From assembly GCA_030340625.1 (NCBI GenBank), contig JAOPHQ010006591.1, positions 62,317 through 126,316 on the forward strand: a stretch of DNA of 64,000 bases. The letters run 5' to 3'. This document shows positions 41,521 through 53,396 of the stretch, one piece after another. Numbering within the stretch: position 1 is the stretch's first letter; each line of letters starts with the position of its first letter. The DNA comes from Merluccius polli. Its lineage: Eukaryota > Chordata > Actinopteri > Gadiformes > Merlucciidae. The translations under genes and the position numbers were made by a program. The notes beneath the pieces were generated by a model. The model had not been told where the DNA came from, searched no databases, and was given only the letters and a program-made list of their open reading frames with translations.

Positions 41521-42228
41521 ATACTACTACTATACTACTACTACTACTACTGCTACTACTACTACTACTACTACTAGTACTACTACTAGTACCACTACTA
41601 CTACTGCTACTACTACTACTGATACTACTACTAGTACTACTACTACTAGTACTACTACTACTACTACCACTATACTACTACTACTACTAGTACTACTACC
41701 ACTATACTACTACTACTACTACTGCTGCTGCTGCTACTACTACTATTACTAGTACTACTACTACTACTGCTACTAACGGTATTACTACTACTACTACTAC
41801 TACTGTGATACTACTACTACTATTATACTGCTACTACTACTATTACACCACTACTAGTACTACTACTACTACTACTATTATACTACTACTACTACTATTA
41901 TACTACTACTACTACTACTATTATACTACTACTACTACTACTGTGATACTACTACTACTATTATACTACTACTACTACTACTATTATACTACTACTACTA
42001 CTACTGTGATACTACTACTACTATTATACTACTACTACTACTACTACTATTATACTACTACTACTACTATTATACTACTACTACTACTACTACTATTATA
42101 CTACTACTACTACTATTATACTACTACTACTACTACTACTACTATTATACTACTACTACTGTAATACTACTACTACTATTATACTACTACTACTACTACT
42201 ATTGTACTACTACTACTACTATTATACT
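41521..42228. repeat. (ACT)n array invading exon 6 of gene 3, left part
   Basis: Begins right after GGTTCAGCCAA as in gene 2; continues at 44152-44378 beyond the hAT insertion. Confidence 0.95.
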
Positions 42229-44151
42229 CAGTGGCGTTTCTACATGTAAAATACAGGTGGGGCTAGGCAATTTTTTTTTATTTTTTAAATGACGTACCAG
42301 TGTCCGTGACGTCACCCGTTTGTTTTCACAGTCGTGGTGATCTTTGTGGAGGTTGACTCCGCCTGTTCCCGGCTATCCTGCACAACACAGGACTGTATGT
42401 AAAATCTAGTTCAACATCTGACCTGTGGAAGGCAGTAATACGCTAAACGGCTCTAAACCTATCAGTAAACCAAGCTTATGTGGAGGGGGTATTAGAATAT
42501 ATTCAAACAAATTACGGGGCATTTTAAATTTGTTTGAAATTCATTTTTGGAAAAAGTTACAGCCCTAAAATATTATAAATAAAATTGGTAATTTTCAAAA
42601 AAGCTAAAGTATTTGAAAATAGAGATTGAGCTTTCTTCATTGGTCTTTATACGTGTCAGTGTCCCACCATGCTGTTTGTAGCCCTGGCTTGGTGTGTCCC
42701 ATTGTCTATTCAGCCCTCAGCTCCACCACAAGGAACTGTGGATAACCAGGACAGCAGGCAGGTACTGGGGCTCAACCATTACAAATAAAATATACTTTAA
42801 CACTATTCAGTATGCTGGGCTTTTGGTTTTTGAACTAAGTGACTGTTATCCATGTATCATATATATGTAATTAATAAAGTACATTAGTGCAGCTTTTAAT
42901 GTTTTATTGCTGACATCAAAACATTGCAATAATGAAAGTATAGTTTTTAAACTTTAAACTAAGCTTCCGCAAACCTAAAATGACACTAGTGCAAACAGCT
43001 GTAAGAGCCACTATAAGAACCCAATATCATGTTACCATGGAGACCCCCCATAGGCCTGGGCAGTGTCCTGGAGGAGAAACCAAAGATAACAGCTGTGAAA
43101 GAAAAGATTCAGAATGGCCTGTCTTGGTTTAAAGCCCACTCACCACGACAAGGTGCAGGCCAGGAGTGGGGACATATAAGACGGGACAAACATAAACAGA
43201 CACAACATTGACAAGAACAACGCTTAACTGTCACTGTGTTACATGGCAGAAGGTATCGCAGCACAACCACCATCTGTGATTTACAGGAGACATCCGTTGT
43301 CTTGTCGGCCTGTACAGCAACACATGATGTCTCGTCCACTTGTTCGGCTGTCCCTGTCCACTTCATACATGCAGTCTAATAGTTGGTCCTATGGTGATGT
43401 CCCTTTGAATACGGGCTGAGCGTCATAGTGGCGCTGAAGCCGAGCATCGCCCTCACACACAGTCTCAAAAATACAACGGAGTATCCCCGGATTCAGACCG
43501 CCGACTCGTCGTGACCCCGCAGTGCTGTCTCACATTTCCCACACAGTTTAATACAAGTGATGATCCGACCGAGTACATACCTGTTTTCGTTTGCGTACCT
43601 CCGACATGCTTGTTAGCAACTTCTCACACGGCGCACACGTGAGGACGAAGTCACTGAGTCATGACTCATCACGCCGCGCCGCACACTACAGCCAATAGCT
43701 GCGAACAATGAAATGACGCTGTAGCGGAACGAACCATATATGTCCATAGCAGTGCCGGTGGGGATAGCCCTACCATAGGAAAAATATTTTTCTCCGTCCA
43801 CTTCAACGGAGAACATGCTGAGCATGCGCAGTTCAATTTTTCAAGTCCCAATACACACTACCATTAGACAGGTGGGGCTAGCTCCACTTAAAGCCATTTC
43901 TAGCCCCACCAGCCCCCCTCAGGCTGAAGAAGCAAGCTAGGGTCGACTAAAAATGAACTAAAAGCGCCAAACTTATTATTTTACAGTACTTTATGGGGAG
44001 ATTTTGTTGAAATATATATATTTAAAAATAAATTATATATAATTTTTTTAATTTTTTTAATTTTTTTAATTTTTTTTTTATTTTTTTATTTTTTTCTTGT
44101 GAGAGTAGGTGGAGCTCTGCCCCACCTGCCCCTAATGACCAGTCGCCACTG
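42229..44151. mobile_element. hAT element inserted in the (ACT)n array of gene 3
   Basis: 1923 bp, starts CAGTGGCG and ends CGCCACTG, flanked by the 8-bp direct repeat ATTATACT (42221-42228 and 44152-44159). CAGTGGCG ends and an 8-bp duplication are typical of Charlie-like hAT elements. It carries only a fragment of transposase, so it is non-autonomous. Genes 1 and 2 lack it. Confidence 0.88.
43195..43366 (-). pseudogene. hAT transposase fragment
   Basis: The minus strand reads VAVQADKTTDVSCKSQMVVV and LRYLLP, matching the region around the first catalytic Asp of DUF4371-type hAT transposases (usually ADETTDVS). The frame continues into unrelated Cys-rich residues, so only this block remains. 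Confidence 0.65.
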
Positions 44152-44259
44152 ATTATACTACTACTACTACTACTACTATTATACTACTACTACTTCTACT
44201 ACTGCTACTACTACTGTGATACTACTACTACTATTATACTACTACTACTACTACTATTA

Positions 44260-44297
<38 letters not shown>

Positions 44298-44474
44298 TTA
44301 TACTAATACTACTACTATTATACTACTGCTACTACTACTAGTACTACTACTAGTACTACTACTACTACTACTACTACTATGTTGATCTAGATACATGGAG
44401 CTCACTGGACTATACAGCTCTGTTGGTCCAGATAACTTCATGACTTCTCCTCCTCACGTTCTGCTACTTACCAG

Positions 44475-45380
44475 GTTCTCACAGCAGCTCTGGGAACAGT
44501 GAGGAACAGAGTCCAGCTCCTGAGGCCCAACCTCTCAACACATAGTCAGTATTTGGTGACATCACAATGTTTTAGAGGATGGGTGGGAGGGTGATTATAT
44601 AGATACAGTACAGCATTACAGTAATAGTAATATTGTAACAGTACTTCATGACACTAATAGTAATATTATAACAGTACTTCATGACAGTAAGTCATATTGT
44701 AACAGTATATTAACAGTGATATCTTGACTAGTGATAAATGTTTTAATCCTGACTTGTGCTTCCTTGCTGTTTAGGGTCAACATGTAATCATGAAGAGTCT
44801 TCTCATGGTCATCTTTTCTAAACCAGAAGGAGGGGATTGATCATCATTTATAATCCTTACAGCAGGCTTGGGACTTCAGCTAACTTCAGATGCTACGTTT
44901 GATAAATCACTGAAACATTCATAATTACATTTATTTTGAAAGCAATCAATCCGTGAGAAAAGTGTAAATATATATCAAATCATTGTATACTCTAATGATA
45001 ATATATCAAAGTAATTATCGAAAGAAAATCATTTTAATAATTCCATAACATTTTGGCTTTTAATATTTGAATGAGGAATTGCTTGACTCATTAATGATTT
45101 TATGAAGTAATATTATTGTTCAAGATTTTTAATATAATGTTGATTACTATTATTGTAGTACAGAAATCAATACAGCGGCCGTCGATGTGCTTCGACGATT
45201 CCTCAACGAGATTCTTACAATATATCACTTACCTGTAAATAATATCACTTCAGTCTTTAATATCAATATTTTAGAGTTCATCATTTGGGTTTTGGTTTTG
45301 TGTGATTTATAATGAACATATTAGAAGCAGTTTCTTTTCATTTTTGCTGTCAATAAAGTTTCCAAAATTCCAATTCCAGT
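44475..45380 (+). other. Last coding exon, 3' UTR and polyadenylation signal of gene 3
   Basis: Coding part 44475-44545 (stop TAG), two 33-bp repeat units (44618-44690), conserved 3' UTR exon, AATAAA at 45352-45357. Confidence 0.65.
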
Positions 45381-45883
45381 CTGTTATTTATGACCCAATA
45401 CCTAATATTTGATAAATGACAAACTGTCAAACTGAGCCTGTAGCCATAAATACTGGTTTTGAAACACTGTAACATAGCATTCTGGCTAACAAGACAAGCT
45501 AGGCTATGAGTTGCAAAACTTAATTATTATTACAAATCATGTATTCGTTTTGGTGTTGATTTAAAATCAACAATCTTTCCCCAGAATCGCTGACTATACC
45601 TTTAAAGCTCAATATACATTTTATGAATAATTTCGCTGACACATAATCATGTTTTTCTCTGGAGCAGTTTATTCACAACATGACTTCCTGAATACAGCGC
45701 ATGGATAATCATGAACTGATATCATTATGGGAGTGGAACTGGAACCCGTCCTCTCTCTGCTGGTCGGCTGATACCACTGAGGGTCCATTCAACTTGAGGT
45801 CAGAACATGACCTTCTGGTACCGGTGGGTCAGCTCAGAGACGTCCTCCTTACACACCTTCACCCAGCCATCCTCCCACATGTG

Positions 45884-45942
<59 letters not shown>

Positions 45943-45982
45943 CCGGTCTGGGGGAGAAGGATGCAACACAAGAGACTCGTCT
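45381..45982. other. 3' flank of gene 3
   Basis: As behind gene 2, but the left half of the short inverted-repeat element is missing. (CA)n at 45886-45939. Confidence 0.7.
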
Positions 45983-46400
45983 GCATTACAACAGACCACG
46001 GATCAAACATAGTCAGGCAGTCTTTCTGAACCCCTGGACGAGGCTCCAGTGGTTTGGCCACAGACTTCATCTCGCCATAGGGGAGAAAGCTAAGTGGTGC
46101 AAAAAAAGTTATGAATTGTAACAATGTCAATAATTGTAATGTTTCATATATGTAATCATGGTTGTGTGTTAATAGTACCGAGAAGTATGTCAGTGTCCAT
46201 CTTGAAAGTGGAAGATGATGATGTAGACCTGACAAGAGCCACCAAGACCAAAGTCCTGGACTACCTCAATGAACAATAAAGCAGTGACCCACTGACACAG
46301 GAAGTGCTGCACATGGCCTCCGCTGCTGATCCTCGGTTCAAGCTGAGGTTCGTGGAGGAGGACAACGTGGCGGTGGTCACGGGAGTGTACTGTGTGTTGT
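45983..46400 (+). pseudogene. hAT (Ac/ZBED-like) transposase relic, copy 2
   Basis: CITTDHGSNIVRQSF at 45983-46027, WFGHRLHLAIGE at about 46049-46084, VSILKVEDDDVDLTRATKTK and HMASAADPRFKLRF at 46190-46351. Same relic as at 23999 but about 45 bp longer at its left end; broken by stops. Confidence 0.75.
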
Positions 46401-46439
46401 GTTCGGGGGGAGAGGAAGCTGATGGCGACTATGAGACTG

Positions 46440-47140
46440 TTGGGAAAGCTAAATCACTGCTTTGCACCGAAAGTCAACGTTATCCACGAAAGGTCTCGTT
46501 TTCACCTCGGAGGAGCGCAAAAGCAAGGCGACTCAGCCGAGGAACAGATTAGCACTACGAGCTAGCCGAGACCCGCCGGTTCGGTTCGGAGGAAATAGAC
46601 AATATTGGGGATAAACTATTCATCGGGATTCTGCACAAGGAACTGTGAGAGAAGCTGCAGTTGACAGCGGACCCAACGTTGGAAAGAGCAGTGGAGACAG
46701 TGAGACAGTCAGAGCGGGTTAAGGGGCTAAGTTAGCCAACAGGCTAGGGCTAGCGCGGCTGATGCTATAGCTACCTCAGCGAAGTGGCGCGAAAAAAAAC
46801 CGCACGCGCAGCAGCAGCAGCAGCAGCACAGAGGGGACAGAGACAGAGCGGCGGCAATGGAGGCGGAGAACCGACACCGTGCTGTGGGTGCGGTGAGGAC
46901 CGCCCCGAGCGCACACACTGTGAGCTTGGGGTGAGCTAACCGCGTCGGAGCGGGAGGCCAGTCACGGTGGCGGACATTTCCCAGGAGGTGAAGTCAAAAC
47001 AACGTAACATCTACATCGCAGACTCCAATACGCCAACGGACCGTAAAACTAAACGTCAGCGACACTCCGGTAACCGTCAAGATGGACACCGGTGCGGACA
47101 CCGGCGTGACGTCGGATGAAACCTACCGCAAGCTCAGACG
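46440..47140 (+). pseudogene. Degenerate Ty3/Gypsy gag-protease relic, copy 2
   Basis: Same relic as at 24440: KVNVIHERSRFHL and GILHKEL segments, a CGCGED knuckle-like block, and VKMDTGADTGVTSDETYRKL at about 47077-47136. One CAG unit fewer in its (CAG)n tract. Confidence 0.7.
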
Positions 47141-48400
47141 CCTCAGTTAGCAGCAATGGCGCAGCTCTCCACAGCCCCGGAGGTCAGCTGACTGTTTAGG
47201 ACTCTTCACTACTTTAACAAAGTACAGAGGCCGGCAGTACGAGTTCACCATCCATGGGATCCAAACCGCTCACCGCTACCGGTCTCGGAGGCCCTCTCCA
47301 AAAGCGGAGCAGTGAAGAGACCCACCGTCGCCGGTTCTCCCGTATCCGCCGATGTCCACCACCCGGAAACGGTCCTGTGCTCCTACAACTGCCAAGAGGA
47401 CAGTAGAAAATGTCCCCTTGTAGTCGTAGGACAGCGAGCCGGAGTTGGAGGGGACCTGCAGGCCTGCAGGCTGTGGACCCGACCACATCATCCCAAACTA
47501 CATGGACTCTAACAACAGAAGTAATACTGCACACAATGAACGAGCTGAGTACGACACTATGCCCATAACTATACATGTTGGTGACGTCATTTCACCGCTC
47601 CGTGTATAACGTAGGAGAGCCGGAACAGGTGAAGTACAGGTGTAGCTGTAGATGTTATTGTTACAGTTTGCTCACAGCCATTATGGCAGTAGGGTCGACC
47701 ACGGAGCCCTGCACCCGCATGTTATTTACACAACAGGACAGTTAACCACAGAGATGGAATTGATGCGTTATAATTTCATATGTCGACAATCAATGCAGTT
47801 TACCGTATCGGCAAACGGCGAGGCGCCTGGATCCGGAACCGTTTAGTTTGGATCCGCCGCCTCCTGTGGCACCGACAAATACATCGCCAAACAAAACCGA
47901 CTGTTTGTGCAGAGTTCAATGTTGTCATGTGTCTTGTTAGTCTTTATTCCCCATTTAAGTTCCTCAAAAATCTTGTGTCTGCATTTTCGACGTGTTTTTC
48001 GATGTGTTTAAATGTTCAGGTTAAGAGAGGGGGGAGAGGAGAGGGGGGGGGGGGGGGGGGTGAGAGGTGTGCGCATGCGCCCACAAGCACGTTGCTGTTT
48101 TGTTTGCAAGTTTCTTTTCCGTTAATTTAACCGACAGTCAGATAATTGCTGCTTGTGAAAATATTGCAGTGTATTATTTATTTTATTTATTTTTTACATT
48201 CCGCATTCCTGCGGTGCAGTGTTACTGTTACCTCGTTCTGAAACACAGGTCAGCATTGGCTGATGTCCAAACATCGTTGTTTAGGTTTCTTTTAGTCCAA
48301 GCAGCTCCGTAGGCAGCGGCTTCTCTTTGTTCCGTTACCTCCAACCCGTAATGAGCCGCCGGACCCCTCTGCGTTCCGGGACCACTTTACTGATTAACCA
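47141..48400. other. Unassigned cassette DNA, copy 2
   Basis: Counterpart of 25170-26590 without the 228-bp Gypsy fragment but with about 47 bp (47311-47357) that the other copy lacks. A run of more than 15 G lies near 48044-48060. No gene recognised. Confidence 0.5.
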
Positions 48401-48722
48401 CTGAGTACATATAGTACATTTACACAGTACAACCCTGGGCCCTACAATACATATAGTATAGTACATATAGTACATTTAGTACACAGTACAACCTTGGGCC
48501 CTACAATACATATAATATAGTACATATAGTACATTTATACACACAGTACAACCTTGGGCCCTACAATACATATAATATAGTACATATAGTACATATAGTA
48601 CATACAACCCTGTAGCGAACTCCCGTTGCTACTTTGCTGCGTTCGTTGTGTTTTTGGCGCCAGGGCAGTATGGCGCGGCGCCGTGAGCAGCGGCCATTAT
48701 TGCGCTTGGTGCTGATTTGACA

Positions 48723-48770
<48 letters not shown>

Positions 48771-48925
48771 AGGTAAATGTATGCTGATGCTGACCAGTCA
48801 GCACAGGAAGACGCTCCAGGTAGTCGTGTCCATTTCCCGCCCCTTGGGTGTCAAGACAACGCTATGCATCCTGGGTAAAGACAACGCTATGCATCCTAGG
48901 TAAAGACAACGCTATGCATCCTGGG
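48400..48925. repeat. Tandem repeats at the start of cassette 3 spacer
   Basis: 60-bp-type units with GGGCCCTACAATACATATA (48400-48605), (GAT)n at 48724-48769, three 25-bp units at 48855-48925. Confidence 0.9.
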
Positions 48926-49080
48926 TAGTCGGATGTGTTCATACTTGTTGTGTTGTGATGGTCAGAATGTTCCAGACGAACTCCTGATGTGGTTTCACTG
49001 ATCCCATCACAATGAGTCTTTTAATGGTGATTTTATACCTGGCTTGTTGTGTTTTGGTGAGCATGTTAATGCTCCCCATG

Positions 49081-49116
<36 letters not shown>

Positions 49117-49156
49117 GGCAGACAGACAGGCAGACAGACAGGCAGACAGACAGACC

Positions 49157-49278
49157 CTTCTGGTCCAAGCCACAGACCATGCTCCCCATAGACAGCCCCA
49201 TGTTCTTGTAGCCCAGCATCATGTTGGCCAGCAGCTTGGAGGCAGCGGACACCGAGATCCTCCTCCTGGTCCTCAGCT

Positions 49279-49279
<1 letters not shown>
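49157..49279 (-). pseudogene. psmb8: Relic exon of PSMB8-type subunit, copy 3
   Basis: Same 41-residue exon as copy 2, with one change (NMM preceded by LLA instead of LLT, as in typical beta5 subunits). Flanked by (GACA)n at 49081-49155 and (CA)n at 49284-49363. Confidence 0.75.
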
Positions 49280-49283
<4 letters not shown>

Positions 49284-49369
<86 letters not shown>

Positions 49370-49655
49370 ACTCACTAACTTAATACAGAACCAGGAGAAG
49401 AGGACAGTGGTCCAACTAGCTTACTGTCTACAGAACCAGGAGAAGAGGACAGTGGTCCAACTAGCTTACTGTCTACAGAACCAGGAGAAGAGGACAGTGG
49501 TCCAACTAGCTTACTGTCTACAGAACCAGGAGAAGAGGACAGTGGTCCAACTAGCTTACTGTCTACAGAACCAGGAGAAGAGGACAGTGGTCCAACTAGC
49601 TTACTGTCTACAGAACCAGGAGAAGAGGACAGTGGTCCAACTCGCACCGCTTAGG
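49284..49655. repeat. (CA)n and 45-bp minisatellite, about 6 units
   Basis: Counterpart of 27446-27870. Confidence 0.95.
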
Positions 49656-49679
49656 TCTCTTCTGCTGTGTCACTCGGTT

Positions 49680-49695
49680 GGTTTCAGTTTCAGTT
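49680..49695 (+). promoter_or_regulatory. ISRE-like element, cassette 3
   Basis: Same GGTTTCAGTTTCAGTT and same distance to the ATG at 49719 as in cassette 2; the eight-codon candidate first exon with GTGAAT donor is also repeated. Confidence 0.6.
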
Positions 49696-49780
49696 GCTCC
49701 ACTTCACCAGCTCACAAAATGGAGTCGTCGCCACCGGCAGCGTGGTGAATGCCTTGTCTATATATATATATATATATATA

Positions 49781-50220
49781 TGTGACTGTTGTGTACCCGC
49801 CCCGCCAAGAACCCACACACAGGCTGAATTGGATGATGTTATTCTTTATGGTAGCTGCAATGAGTGGTAGACACACACACACAAAACATGTGGTTCAGCA
49901 CCTCCACCGGATTTTACGTCTACAGGGGAAATAACATTTACTTCAGTGCAAAATACTACTACTAATAATACTAACGTGAGCAACAACCAATGCAATTACA
50001 TGACTCGTTAGCTTTAGTGTAATTTATACAGAGCAACATCAGACCGTGGCTTACCCCAAGCAGAGAACTGAAAGACTGCTAAGAGTATTCGAGTTGCGGT
50101 CATATATATAGACTTTTAGGTACCAGTAGATGGCGCAACTGAACCTCTCATTGCAGGGCAAAGCAATATACAGGCAGGAATTTCAATAAAATAATCAAAG
50201 TATTTCTTATACCCGTTACA
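49781..50220 (-). repeat. 3' LTR of Gypsy copy B (440 bp)
   Basis: TGTGACTGTTGT to CCCGTTACA, nearly identical to 27997-28436. Confidence 0.92.
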
Positions 50221-50488
50221 TACACCCCCCTGAAATTCTGCCAAATATGGGAGTGCAATACTTCATATAAAAAACTAAAAAACTGCATTACAAGGAACAA
50301 AACTAGAGTGCATGTCAGTTCTAAAACTCTCCCAAAAAGGAGTGCGGAAAGAAAGGAGGCGATCAAACTCCTAACTAAACACAGACTCAGAGATGCCTTC
50401 TACACCTCCGAAATGCAAAACATTGTTCCTGTAGCTTCAAGTACTACCTAGACTCATCTCTGGTCAAATACTAGCTTAACCCCGATAC

Positions 50489-53388
50489 TCAAACCGAAAG
50501 TGCATCTCTAAAGAACTGAAACAACGTACTAACTGATACTGTGGACACAGAATCCTCATCTACTACTTGCTCATTCATCTGACAAATAAGGCGTTGGGGA
50601 AGCTTCATAGAACTACGATCCCTGAGACCATAACGGCCAGGCTGTGTGCAAACCACCTGAGCTAGAGGGCCTGGAATGTCATCGTCTGGACAGTCAGTGT
50701 CAGGAATGGCTGTCTCAGGGGCGTTAGTGTCCGGGGAGTCAATGTCTGTAGGGTTACTGTCAGGAGGGGACATGTCAGCAGCGTCGGTGTCCAAAGGGGT
50801 CTCATCTGGACGAACAGCTTCAGGAGGGGTCACGTCTGTGTCAGGGACTATGCCTTCAGAGCACTGTGGTGGGCCTTCCGCACCATCGACAGCAGCATGG
50901 TCAACATCTTCTGCAGGCATTTGTTGACTGTCCTGACTGGAAGCGGCGACTGAGAGAGAGTCAGACTGGGCAACATCAGACCTCCGGTCAAGCAAGTCAT
51001 CCTCCTCTTCCGAATGGGCTTCCTCTCCACCTGTCTGCATCAGCCAGTTGACTGTACGTACATCACTGTCCTCCATCATGTCAGGCACATCAGGACATGC
51101 ATCACTACCGTGCGCAGCTACGTCACATTCTGAGTGTCCGGCCTCACTGTCCACACCTCTCTTGCAAGGCAGAAAGCTGACAGAGAGTAGTAGATTCCGG
51201 TGAATGACTCTCTCTCTGCCTGTCAGGCAATCCTTGACTCTGCAGACATTGAGTTCAGGTCTGACTGAGATGACTTCATATGGGGTCGACTCCCACTTGT
51301 CTGCAACCTTGCGTTTTCCTGGCACACCTCTGTTGGCGATCAACACTCTGTCTCCAACGACGAGGGGTGAGCCCTTGACCTTGCGGTTGTACAGCTTGGC
51401 GTGGCGAGTCTGTTCCTTGAGACTGTTCCTCTGCACAATCTGAGCAGCTTCATGCAGATCCTTCTTCAGGTGGGACACGAAGTCCGAGTGGCTGACAACA
51501 GTGTCACTGGTGAGAGCATGCTGAAACATGACGTCGACAGGGAGACGAGGGATTCTCCCAAACACTAAGTAGAAGGGTGCAAACCCTGTCGTCTCATGCT
51601 CTGTGCAGTTGTAGCAGAAGGTGAGTTGCTGCAGCATTTGTGGCCACTTTGCTTTGGACTGAAGGGGAAGAGACCTAATCATATTTCCCAAGGTCCTATT
51701 AAATCGCTCTGTGACACCATTTCCCATGGGGTGATATGGAGTCGTATGGGATTTCTGCACCCCAGCCATCTCTAGAAGCTCCTTGATCAGCTTGCTCTCA
51801 AAATTGGCTCCCTGGTCCGAATGGATACGCCGAGGAAAGCCATAAATGAGAAAGAAGTCATTCCAGAGACGACGAGCGACCTGCTTGGCAGTCTGATTCT
51901 TGCACGGAAAGGCGTGTGCCATCTTGGAGAAATGATCAGTCACAACTAGAACATCCACAGACTTGTTCCCTTGCTCAGCAGTCCAAAAGTCTATGCAGAC
52001 CAACTCCATAGGTTCAGAGGTGACAAGGTTCTTGAGTGGCGCACGGCTGTGTGGCTCAGGTGTCTTCCCTACTATGCAGCGCTGGCAGGACTGAACATAG
52101 TTCACAACATCACGTTCCATGCCACTCCAGAAGAATCGTTGCCTCACCAGAGACAAGGTACGATGCTGGCCTTGGTGACCTGCTGAGTCGTGGAGACCTT
52201 GGAGGACTTTCCGCTTCAATGAGTCAGGTACTATGAATTGGAAGATCTTTTTGTCCATCTGGGGATCTTTCCTGATCTTGTACAGCATGCCATTCTGTAT
52301 GGTTAGTCTACTCCAATGCTTCAGCAGCTTGATCACGCCACGTGACTCAACAGCTCTCTCACGTTTGGTAGGTCTCTTGTGTCTCTGTACAAAGTACACA
52401 ACCCTGCTTATCGTGCTATCTTGCTCTTGTCGACCGACGAGCTGGCTCTGAGGGAGTGCAGCAGACTGGTCTTCCTTCTGCAGAAGACTGAAGGCAGCAT
52501 CTGTCCCAATCACGTGACTCACACCGCCAGTGGACTGAGCATTGAGGATGGCAGCGACTTCTTCTGGTGCAACTGAGCCTCTGGTGTCGGGCGTAACGGC
52601 CCCCCACACTGGCTCGTCCGATGCTTCACCACCGTCATCCACAACAGCCTGACAGTTGTTGGACACTCTGAACACCTCTTGTACGGTTCTGTCAGTCACA
52701 CCGTTGACCAGGTCCAACAGCGAGGCATAGGGCTCGGTGACAAGGCGATGACCCACACACGACTGGACAAACGGCTCACGGCTCAAGGCGTCGGCTACGA
52801 TGTTCTTTGGGCCGGGAATGTACTTCAGGTCAAAATTGTAAGCAGCGAGCTTCGCCACCCACCGCTGCTCACACGCGTCAAGTTTGGGTTTGGTTAGAAT
52901 ATATGTCAAGGGGTTATTGTCTGTCCATGTGGTGAAGTGCCTGCCTTTCAACCAGTGGCTGAATTTGTCACATACTGCCCATTTCAAGGCAAGAAATTCA
53001 AGGCGGTGTGCAGGGTAGTTCAACTGGGAGCGAGAAAGCGTTCTACTCGCAAAGGCAACAGGTCTGGCTACTTTTCCACCAGGCGGCAGTTGCGACAGGA
53101 CAGCTCCAATCCCATCAAAGGATGCGTCGACAGCCAGAATGAACGGGGCATTGAAATCCGGGTGGGCTAGAGTGACACTTGTCATGAGGTCGTGTTTCAG
53201 TGTCTCGAATGCATTCTGGCATGCGTCGGACCAGTCAGCAGGAGTCAGTTTCACAGGACCTCCTTTCTTCACAGGTTTGCGACCTCTCTTGTGCTTGCGC
53301 TGAGCACCAGGTTCAACTGTGAGCCTGAACAGCGGCTTAGCCTTCGCAGAACATGCCTCGATGAAACTCTGATAGTACATCACCATGC
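50489..53388 (-). pseudogene. Gypsy B pol, RNase H-integrase part
   Basis: 965 residues in one frame from RNase H (AVDASFDG, WTDNNPLTYI) through the HHCC, DDE core (CIDFW, HSDQG, TERFNR) and acidic tail. It shows that RNase H and integrase are normally one protein. The N-terminal two-thirds of Pol are cut off by the hAT insertion. Confidence 0.9.
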
Positions 53389-53396
53389 CTAGAAAC

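Larger units (their letters stand above)
37052..44545 (+). pseudogene. MHC class I heavy chain (gene 3, exon 4 deletion, probable pseudogene)
   Basis: Exons 37052-37106, 38104-38370, 39173-39451, 40577-40881, 41217-41321 and 44475-44545; exon 6 (from 41512) is cut off by (ACT)n as in gene 2. Exon 4 is 305 bp because 22 bp near its start are deleted. With the normal acceptor the frame shifts and stops at 40744-40746 within alpha3. A second AG 22 bp into the exon (40598-40599) would restore the frame at VVCHATGF, losing about 15 residues of the alpha3 start. Alpha1 and alpha2 are intact, with W147-to-Leu, Y116-to-Phe and several groove changes. A 1.9-kb hAT insertion lies in intron 6. It is called a pseudogene unless the cryptic acceptor is used. 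Confidence 0.8.
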
